This document shows, piece by piece, positions 1 through 9,275 of a DNA stretch of 57,465 nt; the first letter of the stretch is position 1; every line of letters begins with the position of its first letter. The stretch lies in the NCBI RefSeq assembly GCF_012939995.1, contig NZ_SPMZ01000016.1:185178-242642 (forward strand). Reading direction: 5' to 3'. The position numbers and the translations under genes were made by a program. The notes beneath the pieces are model-generated. The model did no database searches and had not been told where the DNA came from. It saw only the letters and a list, made by a program, of their open reading frames with translations. This stretch comes from Candidatus Competibacter phosphatis. Its GTDB lineage: Bacteria; Pseudomonadota; Gammaproteobacteria; Competibacterales; Competibacteraceae.

Positions 1-1125
1 CTGCCGACACGGCTGCGCGGTCTGCTACGGGCGCGGCTACCGACCCGGAGTTTTCGGCGCATGGCGGGGACGGTGCGGGCCGACGATCCGGCGGTGATCC
101 TGTTCACCTCCGGTTCCGAGCGGGAACCCAAGGGCGTGGTGCTGAGCCATCGCAACCTGCTGGCCAACGTCGCTCAGGTCCGCGCCGTGTTCGACATCAC
201 GCCGCGCGACGTGGTCCTGAACACCCTACCGCTGTTCCACGCCTTCGGCCTGACCGCCGCCACCTTGACCCCGCTGCTGCTGGGAACCCGGCTAATCCTT
301 TACCCCTCACCGCTGCACTACCACGTCATTCCCGAACTGGCCTACGAACGCCATGTGACGGTACTGTTCGGCACCAACACCTTTCTGATGGGCTACGGTC
401 GCCACGCCGACCCTTACGATTTCTTCAACGTGCGGCTGGTGGTGATGGGCGCGGAAGCCTTGCGCGAGGAAACCCAACGACTGTGGGCCGAGAAATTCGG
501 TATCCGCATCAACGAGGGTTACGGTCTGACCGAGACTAGCCCGGTGCTGGCCGTCAACAACCGCCGCCACCATCGCAACGGCACGGTCGGCAAACTGTTG
601 CCCGGCATCGAGCACTCCATGGAAACAGTGGAGGGTATCGCCGACGGGGGCTTGTTATGCGTGCGGGGAGCGAACGTCATGCTGGGCTATCTGTTGCCTG
701 AACAGCCGGGCCAGTTGTACCCGCCGCGCACCGAACGCGGCTTGGGTTGGCACGATACCGGCGATATCGCGCGGATCGACGCCGACGGTTTTGTGATCAT
801 TCTCGGCCGGATCAAGCGCTTCGCCAAGCTGGGCGGCGAGCAAATTTCGCTGGCCACGGTTGAGCAATTGGCCGCCAACTGCTGGCCCGAGCATCAACAC
901 GCCGCCCTCAGCCGACCGGACCCGGTCAAGGGTGAGCGCATCATACTGCTCAGTACTCGCCAAGATACCGATCGCCAGGAATTGATCGAGGCCGCGCGGC
1001 GCATGGGCCTGAGCGAGTTGTACATTCCCCGCCAGGTGTTGACGGTACCGGAAATCCCATTACTAGGTTCCGGCAAGCCCGATTATCCGGGCCTCCGCCG
1101 GCTGGCGGAAGATGTAATGGCATAG
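1..1125 (+). CDS. aas: Acyl-ACP synthetase / AMP-binding domain (Aas-type), 5' truncated
   Basis: The reading frame is open from base 1, so the gene starts outside the window. The visible protein is the adenylating domain of an acyl-acyl carrier protein synthetase that activates fatty acids with ATP, probably for membrane lipid recycling. Visible motifs are the P-loop-like LFTSGSEREPKGVVLSH, the acyl-binding NEGYGLTETSP, the ATP-binding HDTGDIARIDADGF and the C-terminal catalytic Lys in PLLGSGKPDYPGL. The short C-terminal domain and the YGLTETSP/LGSGKPDY wording resemble the C-terminal half of bifunctional Aas (2-acylglycerophosphoethanolamine acyltransferase fused to acyl-ACP synthetase). 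The acyltransferase half would lie upstream and cannot be seen, so a stand-alone acyl-CoA ligase remains possible. Confidence 0.85.
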   Translation: MPTRLRGLLRARLPTRSFRRMAGTVRADDPAVILFTSGSEREPKGVVLSHRNLLANVAQVRAVFDITPRDVVLNTLPLFHAFGLTAATLTPLLLGTRLILYPSPLHYHVIPELAYERHVTVLFGTNTFLMGYGRHADPYDFFNVRLVVMGAEALREETQRLWAEKFGIRINEGYGLTETSPVLAVNNRRHHRNGTVGKLLPGIEHSMETVEGIADGGLLCVRGANVMLGYLLPEQPGQLYPPRTERGLGWHDTGDIARIDADGFVIILGRIKRFAKLGGEQISLATVEQLAANCWPEHQHAALSRPDPVKGERIILLSTRQDTDRQELIEAARRMGLSELYIPRQVLTVPEIPLLGSGKPDYPGLRRLAEDVMA

Positions 1126-1498
1126 GCAATTTGGGCGTGATGATGGGGTGAACAACCGCGATGTCGAAGCCATGCAGCGGCTGCTCATCGAGTTTTTCCT
1201 GAAAAGCGGGCGAGCTCTAGCGAACTGTCGAGGTAAGGTTATACTTGTGACAGAAGTCCCGTTAATAGCACGGCCACAAGGGATGGGGTGGATGCTGTCC
1301 AGCCAGTAGATTTGCCGTGTCAACCGAACCGTGCTTCGTAGCGACAGGTGCTTTCCAGAGGGACGATGAGATTGGTGGGGTTTTCAGGGTGGCGAGGCCG
1401 CGAAGAATGTTATGTTTCTAGAAAATACCAGCAAGATCAAGTGATTACTGTCAACCATCATAAATCCGGGTAGATATACAGAAACTGTACAATTACTT
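1126..1498. other. Intergenic stretch before the first cassette array
   Basis: No gene can be supported here. A plus-strand open stretch of about 53 codons (roughly 1150-1308) has no recognisable motif and no good ribosome binding site. It may be the remnant of a chromosomal gene cut when the cassette array was inserted. Base composition falls toward AT from about 1400 onward, as the cassette region is approached. Confidence 0.4.
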
Positions 1499-1505
1499 GT
1501 TATGC
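1499..1505 (+). other. Integron core site (GTTATGC) at the start of array 1
   Basis: GTTATGC matches the R' core (GTTRRRY, commonly GTTATGC or GTTAGGC) at which integron cassettes are joined. It sits 12 bases before the first cassette ATG. No integrase gene or convincing attI structure is visible upstream. Confidence 0.5.
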
Positions 1506-1517
1506 CCAATAAGAGTC

Positions 1518-2115
1518 ATGGAGATATTTAAAGAATTACATGAAATAACCGAGCCTGATCCAAGGACTCATATGTTTCATATATATGATCAATCCTTGGG
1601 GGACTTCAGAGAACGTGAAATTTCTGACGTCCATAGAAAACTAATGGAGATTAATTTAAACGAGCATGTTCCAGATGCAATTAAAACGCACTTCGTTACC
1701 TCAAAGCATCTCGTTCTTTATTCATGGTTTGTGTATAGATTTATCCCTGTTGCGGAGTTTCATGCTATAGCATCCTTAGAATACGCATTAAAGATAAAAA
1801 CAGGTAAAAAGAAATGGGGGTTAAAAAGGCTTTTAGCTCATGCGGTAAAAGAAGGCTGGGTAATGGATAATGATTTTTTATATTCACCGACAAAATCTTG
1901 AGCGAGACAAGGCCCATGCTGAACAGCTAAAGGGGTTTCTCAATATAGAGCCTCAGGCAGGTATCCCTGAAGAGGGGCGATACACCTCTGTTCTTGTTGA
2001 GTCTCTTCCTTATCTGAGAAACGTGTACGCACATGGTAGTAATACAATTGCCCCTCAAGGATATTTAACCTTAATAATATGTGCAGAGTTTATAAACAAG
2101 ATATTCAAGGCATAA
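1518..2115 (+). pseudogene. HEPN-like cassette protein, frameshifted
   Basis: Two overlapping frames make one protein of about 198 residues. Frame one runs from ATG 1518 to a stop just after 1900, and frame two carries the remainder to 2115. The break coincides with a T6 run at 1874-1879: removing one T gives a continuous protein through VMDNDF-YIHRQNLERDKAHAE. The C-terminal half contains YLRNVYAHGSN, an R-N-x3-H motif typical of HEPN domains. It is preceded by an all-helical region (LEYALKIKTG, LKRLLAHAVKEG) of the kind seen in HEPN/ApeA-like proteins. HEPN proteins are often RNases in toxin or defence systems, but no specific activity can be assigned. AT-rich composition and flanking core sites mark it as an integron cassette. 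Either a sequencing error or a real pseudogene. Confidence 0.55.
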
Positions 2116-2186
2116 AAAAGGCAAATCAACACGGACTACAAAAGCCGCTACGCGTCTTTTACATCCGGTTATTTGCGATGTTAAGC
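2111..2186 (+). other. attC-like recombination site 1
   Basis: The stretch folds as an imperfect inverted repeat (GCAAAT...ATTTGC outer arms, then CAACACGGA opposite ATCCGGTT) and ends in GTTAAGC at 2180-2186, a perfect GTTRRRY core. It lies between the stop of the HEPN-like gene and the methyltransferase, where a cassette attC is expected. The left core (RYYYAAC) is degenerate. Confidence 0.55.
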
Positions 2187-2227
2187 AGTGACCGAATCTA
2201 TTCACACCCATAAGGAGATTTCCCGAA

Positions 2228-2974
2228 ATGGACATCCCACGGATATTCAATATCACTGAAAGTGCTCACCGCATCCACAACCCGATCACACCCGAAAAGC
2301 TCGCCATTCTCGGCGCAGCGCTGCGTCTGGAATCGGGGACCCGAGTGCTCGACCTCGGTAGCGGTTCGGGCGAGATGCTGTGCACCTGGGCACGCGATCA
2401 CGGTGTCATCGGCACCGGCATCGACATGAGCCAATTGTTCACCGAGCAAGCGAAACGCCGTGCTGTAGAACTTGGCGTCGCCCATCAAGTTACGTTCATC
2501 CATGGCGATGCGGCCGGCTACGTCTCTGACGAGAAGGTCGATGTTGCAGCTTGTGTCGGTGCTACTTGGATCGGCGGGGGAGTCGCCGGCACGATCGAGC
2601 TCCTGGCGTGGAGCCTGCGCACCGGAGGGATCATCCTCATCGGCGAGCCTTACTGGCGACAGTTACCGCCGACGGAAGAGGTTGCCAAGGGATGTCTTGC
2701 CCACTCGATCTCCGACTTTCTCATGCTTCCAGAACTTCTCGCCTCTTTCGGCCACCTTGGCTACGACGTCGTGGAAATGGTTCTGGCTGACCAAGACGGC
2801 TGGGATCGATACGAGGCGGCCAAGTGGCTCACCATGCGCCGATGGCTTGAAGACAATCCCAACGACGAACTCGCGAAAGAGGTTCGAGCCCAACTGACCT
2901 CGGAACCCGAGCGCTACGCCGCTTATACGCGTGAATACCTGGGCTGGGGCGTGTTCGCGCTGATGCCGCGTTGA
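2228..2974 (+). CDS. Class I SAM-dependent methyltransferase (cassette gene)
   Basis: A 248-residue class I methyltransferase. Motif I is VLDLGSGSGEM (about residues 39-49), motif II the acidic TGIDMSQ and motif III FIHGDAAGYV before a hydrophobic strand (VDVAACVGATW). The C-terminal part contains SLRTGGIILIGEPYW, as in small-molecule or arsenite-type methyltransferases. The start at 2228 is supported by AAGGAGA about nine bases upstream. The gene lies between two attC-like sites, so it is a mobile cassette gene. Its substrate cannot be read from sequence. Confidence 0.85.
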   Translation: MDIPRIFNITESAHRIHNPITPEKLAILGAALRLESGTRVLDLGSGSGEMLCTWARDHGVIGTGIDMSQLFTEQAKRRAVELGVAHQVTFIHGDAAGYVSDEKVDVAACVGATWIGGGVAGTIELLAWSLRTGGIILIGEPYWRQLPPTEEVAKGCLAHSISDFLMLPELLASFGHLGYDVVEMVLADQDGWDRYEAAKWLTMRRWLEDNPNDELAKEVRAQLTSEPERYAAYTREYLGWGVFALMPR

Positions 2975-3019
2975 TGAGGGAATTACCGGACGACTCAGAA
3001 AGTGGGGAAATCCAATCAT

Positions 3020-3079
3020 ACTTAACAACTCATCCGAGCCGACACCACTTCGCGGCGCGGCTTAATTCAGGCGTAATGC
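3020..3079 (+). other. attC site 2
   Basis: Starts with ACTTAAC (RYYYAAC) and reads through CGAGCCGACACC and TTCGCGGCGCGGCTTAATTC to GTAATGC. This closely resembles the 60-bp attC family of aadA-type resistance cassettes (AACAA..CAAGCCGACRCC..TTCGCGGCGCGGCTTAA..). The right core looks like GTTAATGC with one T missing. This is the clearest proof that the genes at 1518-3588 are integron cassettes. Confidence 0.85.
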
Positions 3080-3093
3080 GGCACACCGACCCT

Positions 3094-3588
3094 ATGATTC
3101 AACTTCGACCATATTCCCCAACAGACACTGACGCTATTGCAGCGGTGATCCTGCCGATTCAGCAGCATGAATTTGGCATACCAATCACGATAGAGGCGCA
3201 GCCGGATCTACGAAACGTTCAAGAGTTCTACCAACACGGGAGCGGCAACTTCTGGGTTGCAGAGGTCGAGGGTCGCATCGTCGGAACCATTGCCCTCCTC
3301 GATATTGGTAATGGCGATGCCGCGCTGCGAAAGATGTTCGTCTCGGAGCCATTTCGCGGAAAGGAGCACGGGGTGGCGCAACGCCTACTCCAAGAGTTGC
3401 TGAAGTGGGCCGGAGAGAAGCAACTCAGGCGCATCTATCTCGGCACCACGGAGCAGTTCCTTGCCGCACACAGGTTCTATGAGAAGAACGGCTTTCTCCA
3501 AATCGCGAAATCAGACCTACCTGACTCGTTCCCGGTCATGTCGGTAGACACCAAGTTCTACTGCCTGTCACTGCAAACCGCCGCCTAA
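3094..3588 (+). CDS. GNAT-family N-acetyltransferase (cassette gene)
   Basis: Acetyl-CoA-dependent acyltransferase of about 164 residues. Signature parts are FWVAEVEGRIVGTIALLDIG (strands 2-4), the acetyl-CoA pyrophosphate loop around RKMFVSEPFRGKEHGVAQRLL, and AAHRFYEKNGF near the C terminus. I prefer ATG 3094, where homology begins (MIQLRPYSPTD). The frame is open upstream to 2971, but that part runs through attC site 2, and ATG 3076 is an alternative. The stop codon lies inside the left core of the next attC, as in compact cassettes. Substrate unknown; antibiotic or metabolite acetylation is possible for a cassette GNAT but not shown. Confidence 0.85.
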   Translation: MIQLRPYSPTDTDAIAAVILPIQQHEFGIPITIEAQPDLRNVQEFYQHGSGNFWVAEVEGRIVGTIALLDIGNGDAALRKMFVSEPFRGKEHGVAQRLLQELLKWAGEKQLRRIYLGTTEQFLAAHRFYEKNGFLQIAKSDLPDSFPVMSVDTKFYCLSLQTAA

Positions 3589-3707
3589 CATCAAACCACA
3601 TGGTTGCTTGGCGCTCCACGCCGCACAACCACGCGGATCAAGTCGACATCGGCCGTCAAAGCCTTCGACTTTTCCATCCTCGCGGCTTATCCGCCGCCCC
3701 GTTATAT
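3583..3707 (+). other. attC-like site 3
   Basis: Begins with GCCTAAC at 3583-3589 (perfect RYYYAAC, overlapping the GNAT stop) and ends with GTTATAT at 3701-3707. At about 125 bp it is at the long end of the attC size range. The interior is imperfectly palindromic. Confidence 0.6.
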
Positions 3708-3717
3708 GTAGAAAGAA

Positions 3718-4266
3718 ATGGAAACGGAATCCAAGAAATCGCTAGAAGATGCAGCCTCAGATAAGAACCATGAGGCCTACGGGCGTGGTGTCAAGCTATT
3801 TGAACAAGGCCTCTATAGCTTGGCAAAAAATGAGTTTAAAGCAGCACTTGATTACTGGCCAGAAGATCATCAAGCTTGGATGGCACTCGGTAACTGCTTT
3901 GATGAAATGAAAAAAACCCATAAGAGCGGAGAAGTGTTTCAGAAAAGCACTAATATTTTGTTCCGAACAAGAAAGATCAGGGGGCATTTGGAAATCCCTG
4001 CCCTCGAAATACCCAGGACGTGCCCATCCATCAAGAACACCATCGTCACGAGGTTGATCGAAATGAAAGTCGAATTTCTGGTTGAAAATGTGAAATGCGG
4101 CGGCTGCGCCAGCGCGATTCAAACCGGCTTGAGCCAGGATGCCCGCGTCAAGGCAGTCGCGGTGGACGTGCCGACCGGCCGGGTGAGTGTGGAAACCGAA
4201 GGGGATATCGGAGCGGAACTGCGCGCGGCGCTGCAAGCGCTGGGGTATCCCGAAAAAACCGCTTGA
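3718..4266 (+). CDS. TPR cassette protein fused in frame to a heavy-metal-associated (HMA) domain protein
   Basis: The 182-residue frame joins two unrelated pieces. Residues 1 to about 80 form TPR-like helices (YGRGVKLFEQGLYSLAKNEF, ALDYWPEDHQAWMALGNCF), starting 11 bases after a cassette core site. Residues 116-182 form a complete HMA domain: MKVEFLVENVKCGGCASAI with a CxxC metal site, ending at a typical ALGYPEK terminus. ATG 4063 would give a normal 67-residue copper/heavy-metal chaperone on its own. The linker (about 81-115) has no domain character. My reading is that the cassette lost its 3' end and attC by deletion, leaving an in-frame junction with a resident chromosomal gene. Translation of the HMA part from 4063 alone is plausible. 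Confidence 0.7.
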   Translation: METESKKSLEDAASDKNHEAYGRGVKLFEQGLYSLAKNEFKAALDYWPEDHQAWMALGNCFDEMKKTHKSGEVFQKSTNILFRTRKIRGHLEIPALEIPRTCPSIKNTIVTRLIEMKVEFLVENVKCGGCASAIQTGLSQDARVKAVAVDVPTGRVSVETEGDIGAELRAALQALGYPEKTA

Positions 4267-4324
4267 AGAACGAAACGGCGGGAAGCAAGGCGGCCTCCGT
4301 GCCGCGGCAAATAGGATCTCGCGA

Positions 4325-4962
4325 TTAGAAACGGGTACCGATGTTGATGCCGACCACCCAGGGATCGATCTCCACGGTACCGAGACTGACGCCGTTCAGT
4401 TTGGCCTTGGTGTCGATGTCCATATAGCTGACGACGCCGTTGACGAACCAGTTCGGCGCCACGTCGATATCGACGCCCAATTCCCCCGCCAGACCCCAGG
4501 ACGGATCCAGCGAAAGGCTGGTGCCGGATAAGGCGCCGGTGGTGTCTTCGTTGAAGAAAAAGGTGTAGTTCAAACCGATGCCGGCATACGGGCGGATGTT
4601 GCTGGTCGGCATGAAGTGATATTGCACGAAGAGCGTCGGTGGCAACTGTAAGGTATCTGCGACCTTGCCGGCGCCCGTCAGTTCGATGTCGTGCCTGAAC
4701 GGTAGGGCGAGGAGCAGTTCGATACCGATGTTGGGATTCACCATGTAGGTGAAGTTGAAACCCAGACTGTAACCGTCGTCCACATCGATATTGACGCCGG
4801 GCTGGCCCAGGAGATTGGTCAGGTTATCCGATTTGGGAAACACTCCCCAGATACCGGCCCGGGCCACCCAGTCGCCCGCCTCGTAAGCCCGCGCCGCCGC
4901 ACCCGCCAGAAAAGCGCCCGCCAGGCCGCCGCCACCGCGCTTTTAACCAGTTTCGAAGACAT
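4325..4962 (-). CDS. ompW: OmpW-family outer membrane protein (frameshift in signal peptide)
   Basis: An eight-stranded OmpW-type beta-barrel: GIWGVFPKSDN near the N terminus, NIGIELLLALPF, LPPTLFVQYHFMP, RPYAGIGLNYTFFF, and a C terminus ending in Phe (VVGINIGTRF) as needed for BAM-dependent assembly. The mature part is open from 4867 to 4325. An ATG at 4962 begins a good signal peptide (MSSKLVKSAVAAA...), but the two are out of frame. One extra base around 4923-4926 restores ALAGAFLAGAAARAYEAGDWVARAG, a clean signal peptide with cleavage near AYEA. OmpW proteins are small hydrophobic-compound channels. I treat the frameshift as a probable sequence error. Confidence 0.85.
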
Positions 4963-5103
4963 GATGCGTTTCCTATTGTTATTGAACCGATGGTGTATGT
5001 GAATGGCGAATAAAAAACTGTATTACAGCAAGGTTATTGTGTGCTATTCACAACACTTTCGTCAAAAAAAAATGAGGTGTATCAATCAAGAAAAGCAATG
5101 TGT

Positions 5104-6957
5104 CTATCCCTCGTCCAGGGGAGGCAGTGTCTGCATGACCTCCTCGAAAGTGGTCAGACCGGCGGCGATCTGACTAGCGGCGCTGACCCTTAGCGGGCGC
5201 ATGCCCTGTTCGAAGGCGCCGCGCCGCACGAGCTCCTCGTCCGTTTCAGCCCGCAACAAGCGGCGTAGTTCCGGCGTCACCATCAGTAGTTCGTATAAAC
5301 CCACGCGACCCAGATAACCGGTCTTGCGGCATTCCGAGCAACCTTGCGGCACGCCGACGGTATCGGGTTTCGGCAACGGCCAGGGCCGGACCAGCGCTTC
5401 CCACAGCCCGTCTTCGATCTGGCCACTCGTCTTGCAATACGGGCAAAGCGTGCGCACCAAGCGTTGCGCCATGACGCCGATCAGCACGTTTTGGATCAGG
5501 TAATACGGTACGCCCAGGTCGAGCAGGCGGGTCACCGCCGAGATGGCGTCGTTAGTATGCAGGGTGGACAGCACCAGATGTCCGGTCAGCGCCGCCTGCA
5601 CCGCCATCTCCGCAGTGGCCAGGTCGCGGATTTCGCCGACCATGATGATGTCGGGATCTTGCCGCAGCAGGGTGCGAATGCCTTGTTCGAAGGTCAGATC
5701 GATGGCCGGCTGTACCTGCATCTGATTGAGTTCCGGCACGATCATTTCGATGGGGTCCTCAACCGTGCAGACATTGACCTCCGGAACCGCCAACTGCTTG
5801 AGCGTGGTGTACAGGGTGGTGGTCTTGCCGGAGCCGGTCGGACCGGTCACCAGCACGATGCCATGCGGCCGGGCGATCATCTTGCGCCACACTGCCTCCT
5901 CGGTCGGTGCAAAGCCAAGCTGGCTGAAACCCTTGGTCACGGTATCCGGATCGAAAATGCGCAGCACGCATTTTTCGCCGAAGGCGGTGGGCATGGTGGA
6001 TAGCCGCAGTTCGACTTCCCGACCGGCCGGGGTGCGGGTCTTGATGCGGCCGTCCTGCGGGCGGCGTTTTTCGGCCACATCCATCCGTCCCAGGATCTTG
6101 ATGCGGCTGGTGACCGCGCTCATCACCACCGGCGGCAACTGGTAGATCGCGTTCAGCACGCCGTCGATGCGAAAGCGGATATGGCCCTGCTCGCGACGCG
6201 GTTCCAGATGAATGTCGCTGGCACGCTGGGCGAAGGCGTATTGCAATAGCCAGTCCACGATTTGCACGATCGGCCGTTCGTCGGCGCTCATCTCGCCGCG
6301 CCGGCCCAGTTCCAGCAACTGCTCGAAATTGAGGATGCCAGAAGCCGGTTCCAGCGACCCTTGCATCGCGCCTCGCACCGAGCGCGATACGCCGTAGAAT
6401 TCCATCTGATAGCGGTTGATATCCAGCGGGCTGGCGATGACCCGCTCGATCTCCTTACGCAGGGTCTGCCGCAGGATATCCTGCCACTCGGTCAGATACG
6501 GTTCGGTGGTGGCGAACACGACTCGGGTCGCGTCCACCGCGACCGGCAGGATCTGGTAGCGAGCGGCGTACTCGTAGGACACGAATGGCAGTAGGCGCTC
6601 GACGGCGGCGATGTCCAGTTTGAGGGGATCGATGCGCAGGTACGGGAGTCCGACCTTGCCGGCCAGCCACTCGGTCAGCAACTCCAGGCTCAACACCCGA
6701 TGCGGCGGCCGGATTTGATGCAATTGCTTGTTGGCAATCACCACCAGCGGATGCAGCTCGTCACCCTCCGGTCGGGCGCCCAGTCCGGCCCGATCGGCGT
6801 CCGCCTTGGCCAACAGCCCATCAGCCACCAGTTCGCTGAGCACTTCCTTGAGGCCCAGCCGATGCGGTGGGACGCGCGGCCGGGACGAGGGACCGGATTG
6901 GGGATCGGCGTTCGAGGTGGGACGGGAAACCGGCGTGGTGAAATCCAGGGGACTCAT
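5104..6957 (-). CDS. Type II secretion / type IV pilus assembly ATPase (GspE/PilB superfamily)
   Basis: Hexameric secretion ATPase of 617 residues that would drive pilus or pseudopilus assembly at the inner membrane. An N-terminal GspE-N/MshEN-like region precedes the ATPase core: Walker A GPTGSGKTTT (about 372-381), Asp box VEDPIE, Walker B DPDIIMVGEIRD, His box STLHTND, and a tetracysteine zinc motif CPYC...CSECRKTGY. The start at 6957 overlaps the uvrD stop as ATGA, implying translational coupling. An upstream in-frame start at 6996 lies inside uvrD and is less likely. No other pilus or secretion genes are nearby, so its partner system is elsewhere. Confidence 0.9.
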   Translation of the reverse strand: MSPLDFTTPVSRPTSNADPQSGPSSRPRVPPHRLGLKEVLSELVADGLLAKADADRAGLGARPEGDELHPLVVIANKQLHQIRPPHRVLSLELLTEWLAGKVGLPYLRIDPLKLDIAAVERLLPFVSYEYAARYQILPVAVDATRVVFATTEPYLTEWQDILRQTLRKEIERVIASPLDINRYQMEFYGVSRSVRGAMQGSLEPASGILNFEQLLELGRRGEMSADERPIVQIVDWLLQYAFAQRASDIHLEPRREQGHIRFRIDGVLNAIYQLPPVVMSAVTSRIKILGRMDVAEKRRPQDGRIKTRTPAGREVELRLSTMPTAFGEKCVLRIFDPDTVTKGFSQLGFAPTEEAVWRKMIARPHGIVLVTGPTGSGKTTTLYTTLKQLAVPEVNVCTVEDPIEMIVPELNQMQVQPAIDLTFEQGIRTLLRQDPDIIMVGEIRDLATAEMAVQAALTGHLVLSTLHTNDAISAVTRLLDLGVPYYLIQNVLIGVMAQRLVRTLCPYCKTSGQIEDGLWEALVRPWPLPKPDTVGVPQGCSECRKTGYLGRVGLYELLMVTPELRRLLRAETDEELVRRGAFEQGMRPLRVSAASQIAAGLTTFEEVMQTLPPLDEG

Positions 6958-9138
6958 GATAGTGTTTCCAATTTGGCGTAGGCCACCACCAACCATTTGG
7001 CGCCGCCCGATGCCGGAAAATCGATCCGTGCCCGAGCGTGGTAGCCGGCACCTTCGACTTCCAGCACCACGCCGTCGCCGAAACGGGCGTGACGCACCCG
7101 TTGCCGGGGTCGCAGACCGGTGGGAGTGGTATCGATCCGAGGTATTGGCGGCGGGATCTTCTTTTCCGGCCGCTTGGCGCGGGCGCGTACGTCGCGGGTC
7201 AGTTCCTCGGGAATTTCATCGACGAAGCGCGAGGGAGGTGGATAGTTTTCGCGGCCGTACCAGGTGCGTCGCTCGGCGTGGGACACGTACAATTGGCGGC
7301 GGGCGCGGGTGATCCCGACATAAGCCAGTCGCCGTTCCTCCTCCAACTGGCGCGTTTCGGCGATCGAGCGGCTGTGCGGGAACAGACCTTCTTCCATCCC
7401 CACCAGGAACACCAGCGGGAATTCCAGGCCCTTGGCCATGTGCAGCGTCATCAACTGCACGCAGTCCTCGCCGGCCGCGCCCTGTCCCTGACCGGATTCC
7501 AGGGCGGCGTGTGCCAGAAAGGCGTTCAGCCAGTCCGGCTCGGTCGGGTCGGCGCCGACCACGACCGGGTCGGTGTTGGCGGTGAAATCGGCGCTGGCCT
7601 TGATCAGTTCTTCCAGGTTCTCGGCCCGCATTTCGCCTTTGTCGGCCTTGTCCTGCTCGTACATCGCCAACAAGCCGCTATGGGTGACGATATGTTCCAT
7701 TCGGCCGGGTAGCGACCGGTCGCGGCTGTCACGATCCAGCGCCTCAACCAAGAGCAGGAAACCGCGCACGGCGTTGGCGGCCCGTCCGCTCAGCCCGCCC
7801 GCCGTCAGCAAGCCCGCCGCGGTTCGCCACAGCGAATCGCCCTGGGCGCGCGCGGTTTCACGCAGCAGATCCAGGGTTCGCCCGCCGATGCCGCGCGCCG
7901 GGACATTGACCACTCGTTCGAAGGACGGATCGTCGTCGCGATTGGCGACCAGCCGCAGATAGGCTAGGGCGTCCTTGATCTCGGCTCGCTCGAAGAAGCG
8001 CAGCCCGCCGTAGATGCGGTAGGGCATCGCCATTCCGATCAGCGTTTCCTCGAACAGCCGCGACTGGGCGTTGGAGCGGTACAAGATCGCCGCGTCGCGG
8101 TAGCGGCCACCCGTCTCCATCCACTGACGAATACGCCCGGCGACGAAACGCGCCTCGTCCACTTCATTCAGGGCGTTGTAGATCTGGATCGGTTCGCCGT
8201 CGGCGTCGGCGGTCCACAGGTTCTTGCCCAGCCGAGCGGTGTTTTGCGCGATCAGGGCGTTGGCGGCCTTCAGAATGTTGTGCGTGGAGCGGTAGTTCTG
8301 CTCCAGCCGGATGGTGGTGGTACCGGGGAAGTCGTCGGCGAAGCGTTGAATATTCTCGACCTTCGATCCTCGCCAGCCGTAGACGCATTGGTCGTCGTCG
8401 CCGACGATGAACACGTCGCCTCGGCCGTCGCCCAGCAGCCGTACCCATCGGTATTGGATGGTGTTGGTGTCCTGGAACTCATCCACCAGCACATGCTGGA
8501 ACCGCTCCCGATAATGGGCCAGCAATTCCGGGTTGTCGCGCCACAGTTCGTAGGCGCGCAGCAGCAGCTCGCCGAAATCCACCAGCCCGCCGCGTTCGCA
8601 TTCCTGCTGGTAGACGGTGTAGATGCGCTGGTACTGGCGCTGGACCGGATCGTCGCCGGCCAGATCGGCCGGGCGTTGACCTTCGTCCTTGCAACGGTTG
8701 ACGAAGCCGGCGGCCTGCGACGGCGGCCATTTTTTTTTCGTCCAGATTCAGGTCGCGCAGCACCCGTTTCATCAACCGGGTCTGATCGTCGCTGTCGAGG
8801 ATCTGGAAGGCGCGCGGCAACCGGGCTTCCTGCCAGTGCTGGCGCAGCAGACGGTGGGCGATACCGTGAAAGGTGCCGATCCAAAGCCCGCCAACCGCTT
8901 GATCCATCTGCTCCTCGACCCGGCCGCGCATTTCGGTGGCGGCCTTGTTGGTGAAGGTCACCGCCAGGATCGACCAGGGCGAGGCGTGTTCCACCGCCAG
9001 CAGCCAGGCGATGCGCCGGGTCAGTACCCGGGTTTTGCCGCTGCCGGCCCCGGCCAGCACCCGCAAGGGACCCGGCGGCGCCGTGACCGCCGCGCGCTGG
9101 GGTTCGTTGAGATCGTCGAGTATCCAGGAAATGTCCAT
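6954..9138 (-). CDS. uvrD: DNA helicase II UvrD (single frameshift)
   Basis: Superfamily 1A helicase for nucleotide excision and mismatch repair. The N-terminal part (from ATG 9138, MDISWILDDLNEPQ) has Walker A LAGAGSGKT and TFTNKAATEM. The remainder carries LVDEFQDTN (motif II), GDDDQCVYGWRG (III), EQNYRS (IV), MTLHMAKGLEFP (V) and VGITRARR (VI), with a C-terminal tudor-like tail. The frame breaks in a T9 run at 8730-8738 (A9 in the gene). Deleting one base restores DEKKWPPSQAAGFVNRCKDEG, matching the E. coli UvrD DEK-WPP...KDEG segment. The junction is perfectly conserved, so this is almost certainly a sequence error. It overlaps the downstream secretion ATPase by four bases. Confidence 0.92.
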
Positions 9139-9275
9139 GGTCGGCGATTCTAGCAAAACCAGGCGATCCTGATTGCTATGCTACAGTCTCAATATTGTTT
9201 TAGGTTTTTGGTACGATCCGGCCGTCATCGACTACAAACACCCGCGTTCTTCAACTGACGAAAAGTGCTGCACGC

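Noticed and set aside
4990..5060. TGTGAATAGCACACA upstream of ompW as a CRP site
   Set aside because: The half-site spacing is five instead of six and one arm is off consensus; too weak to list.
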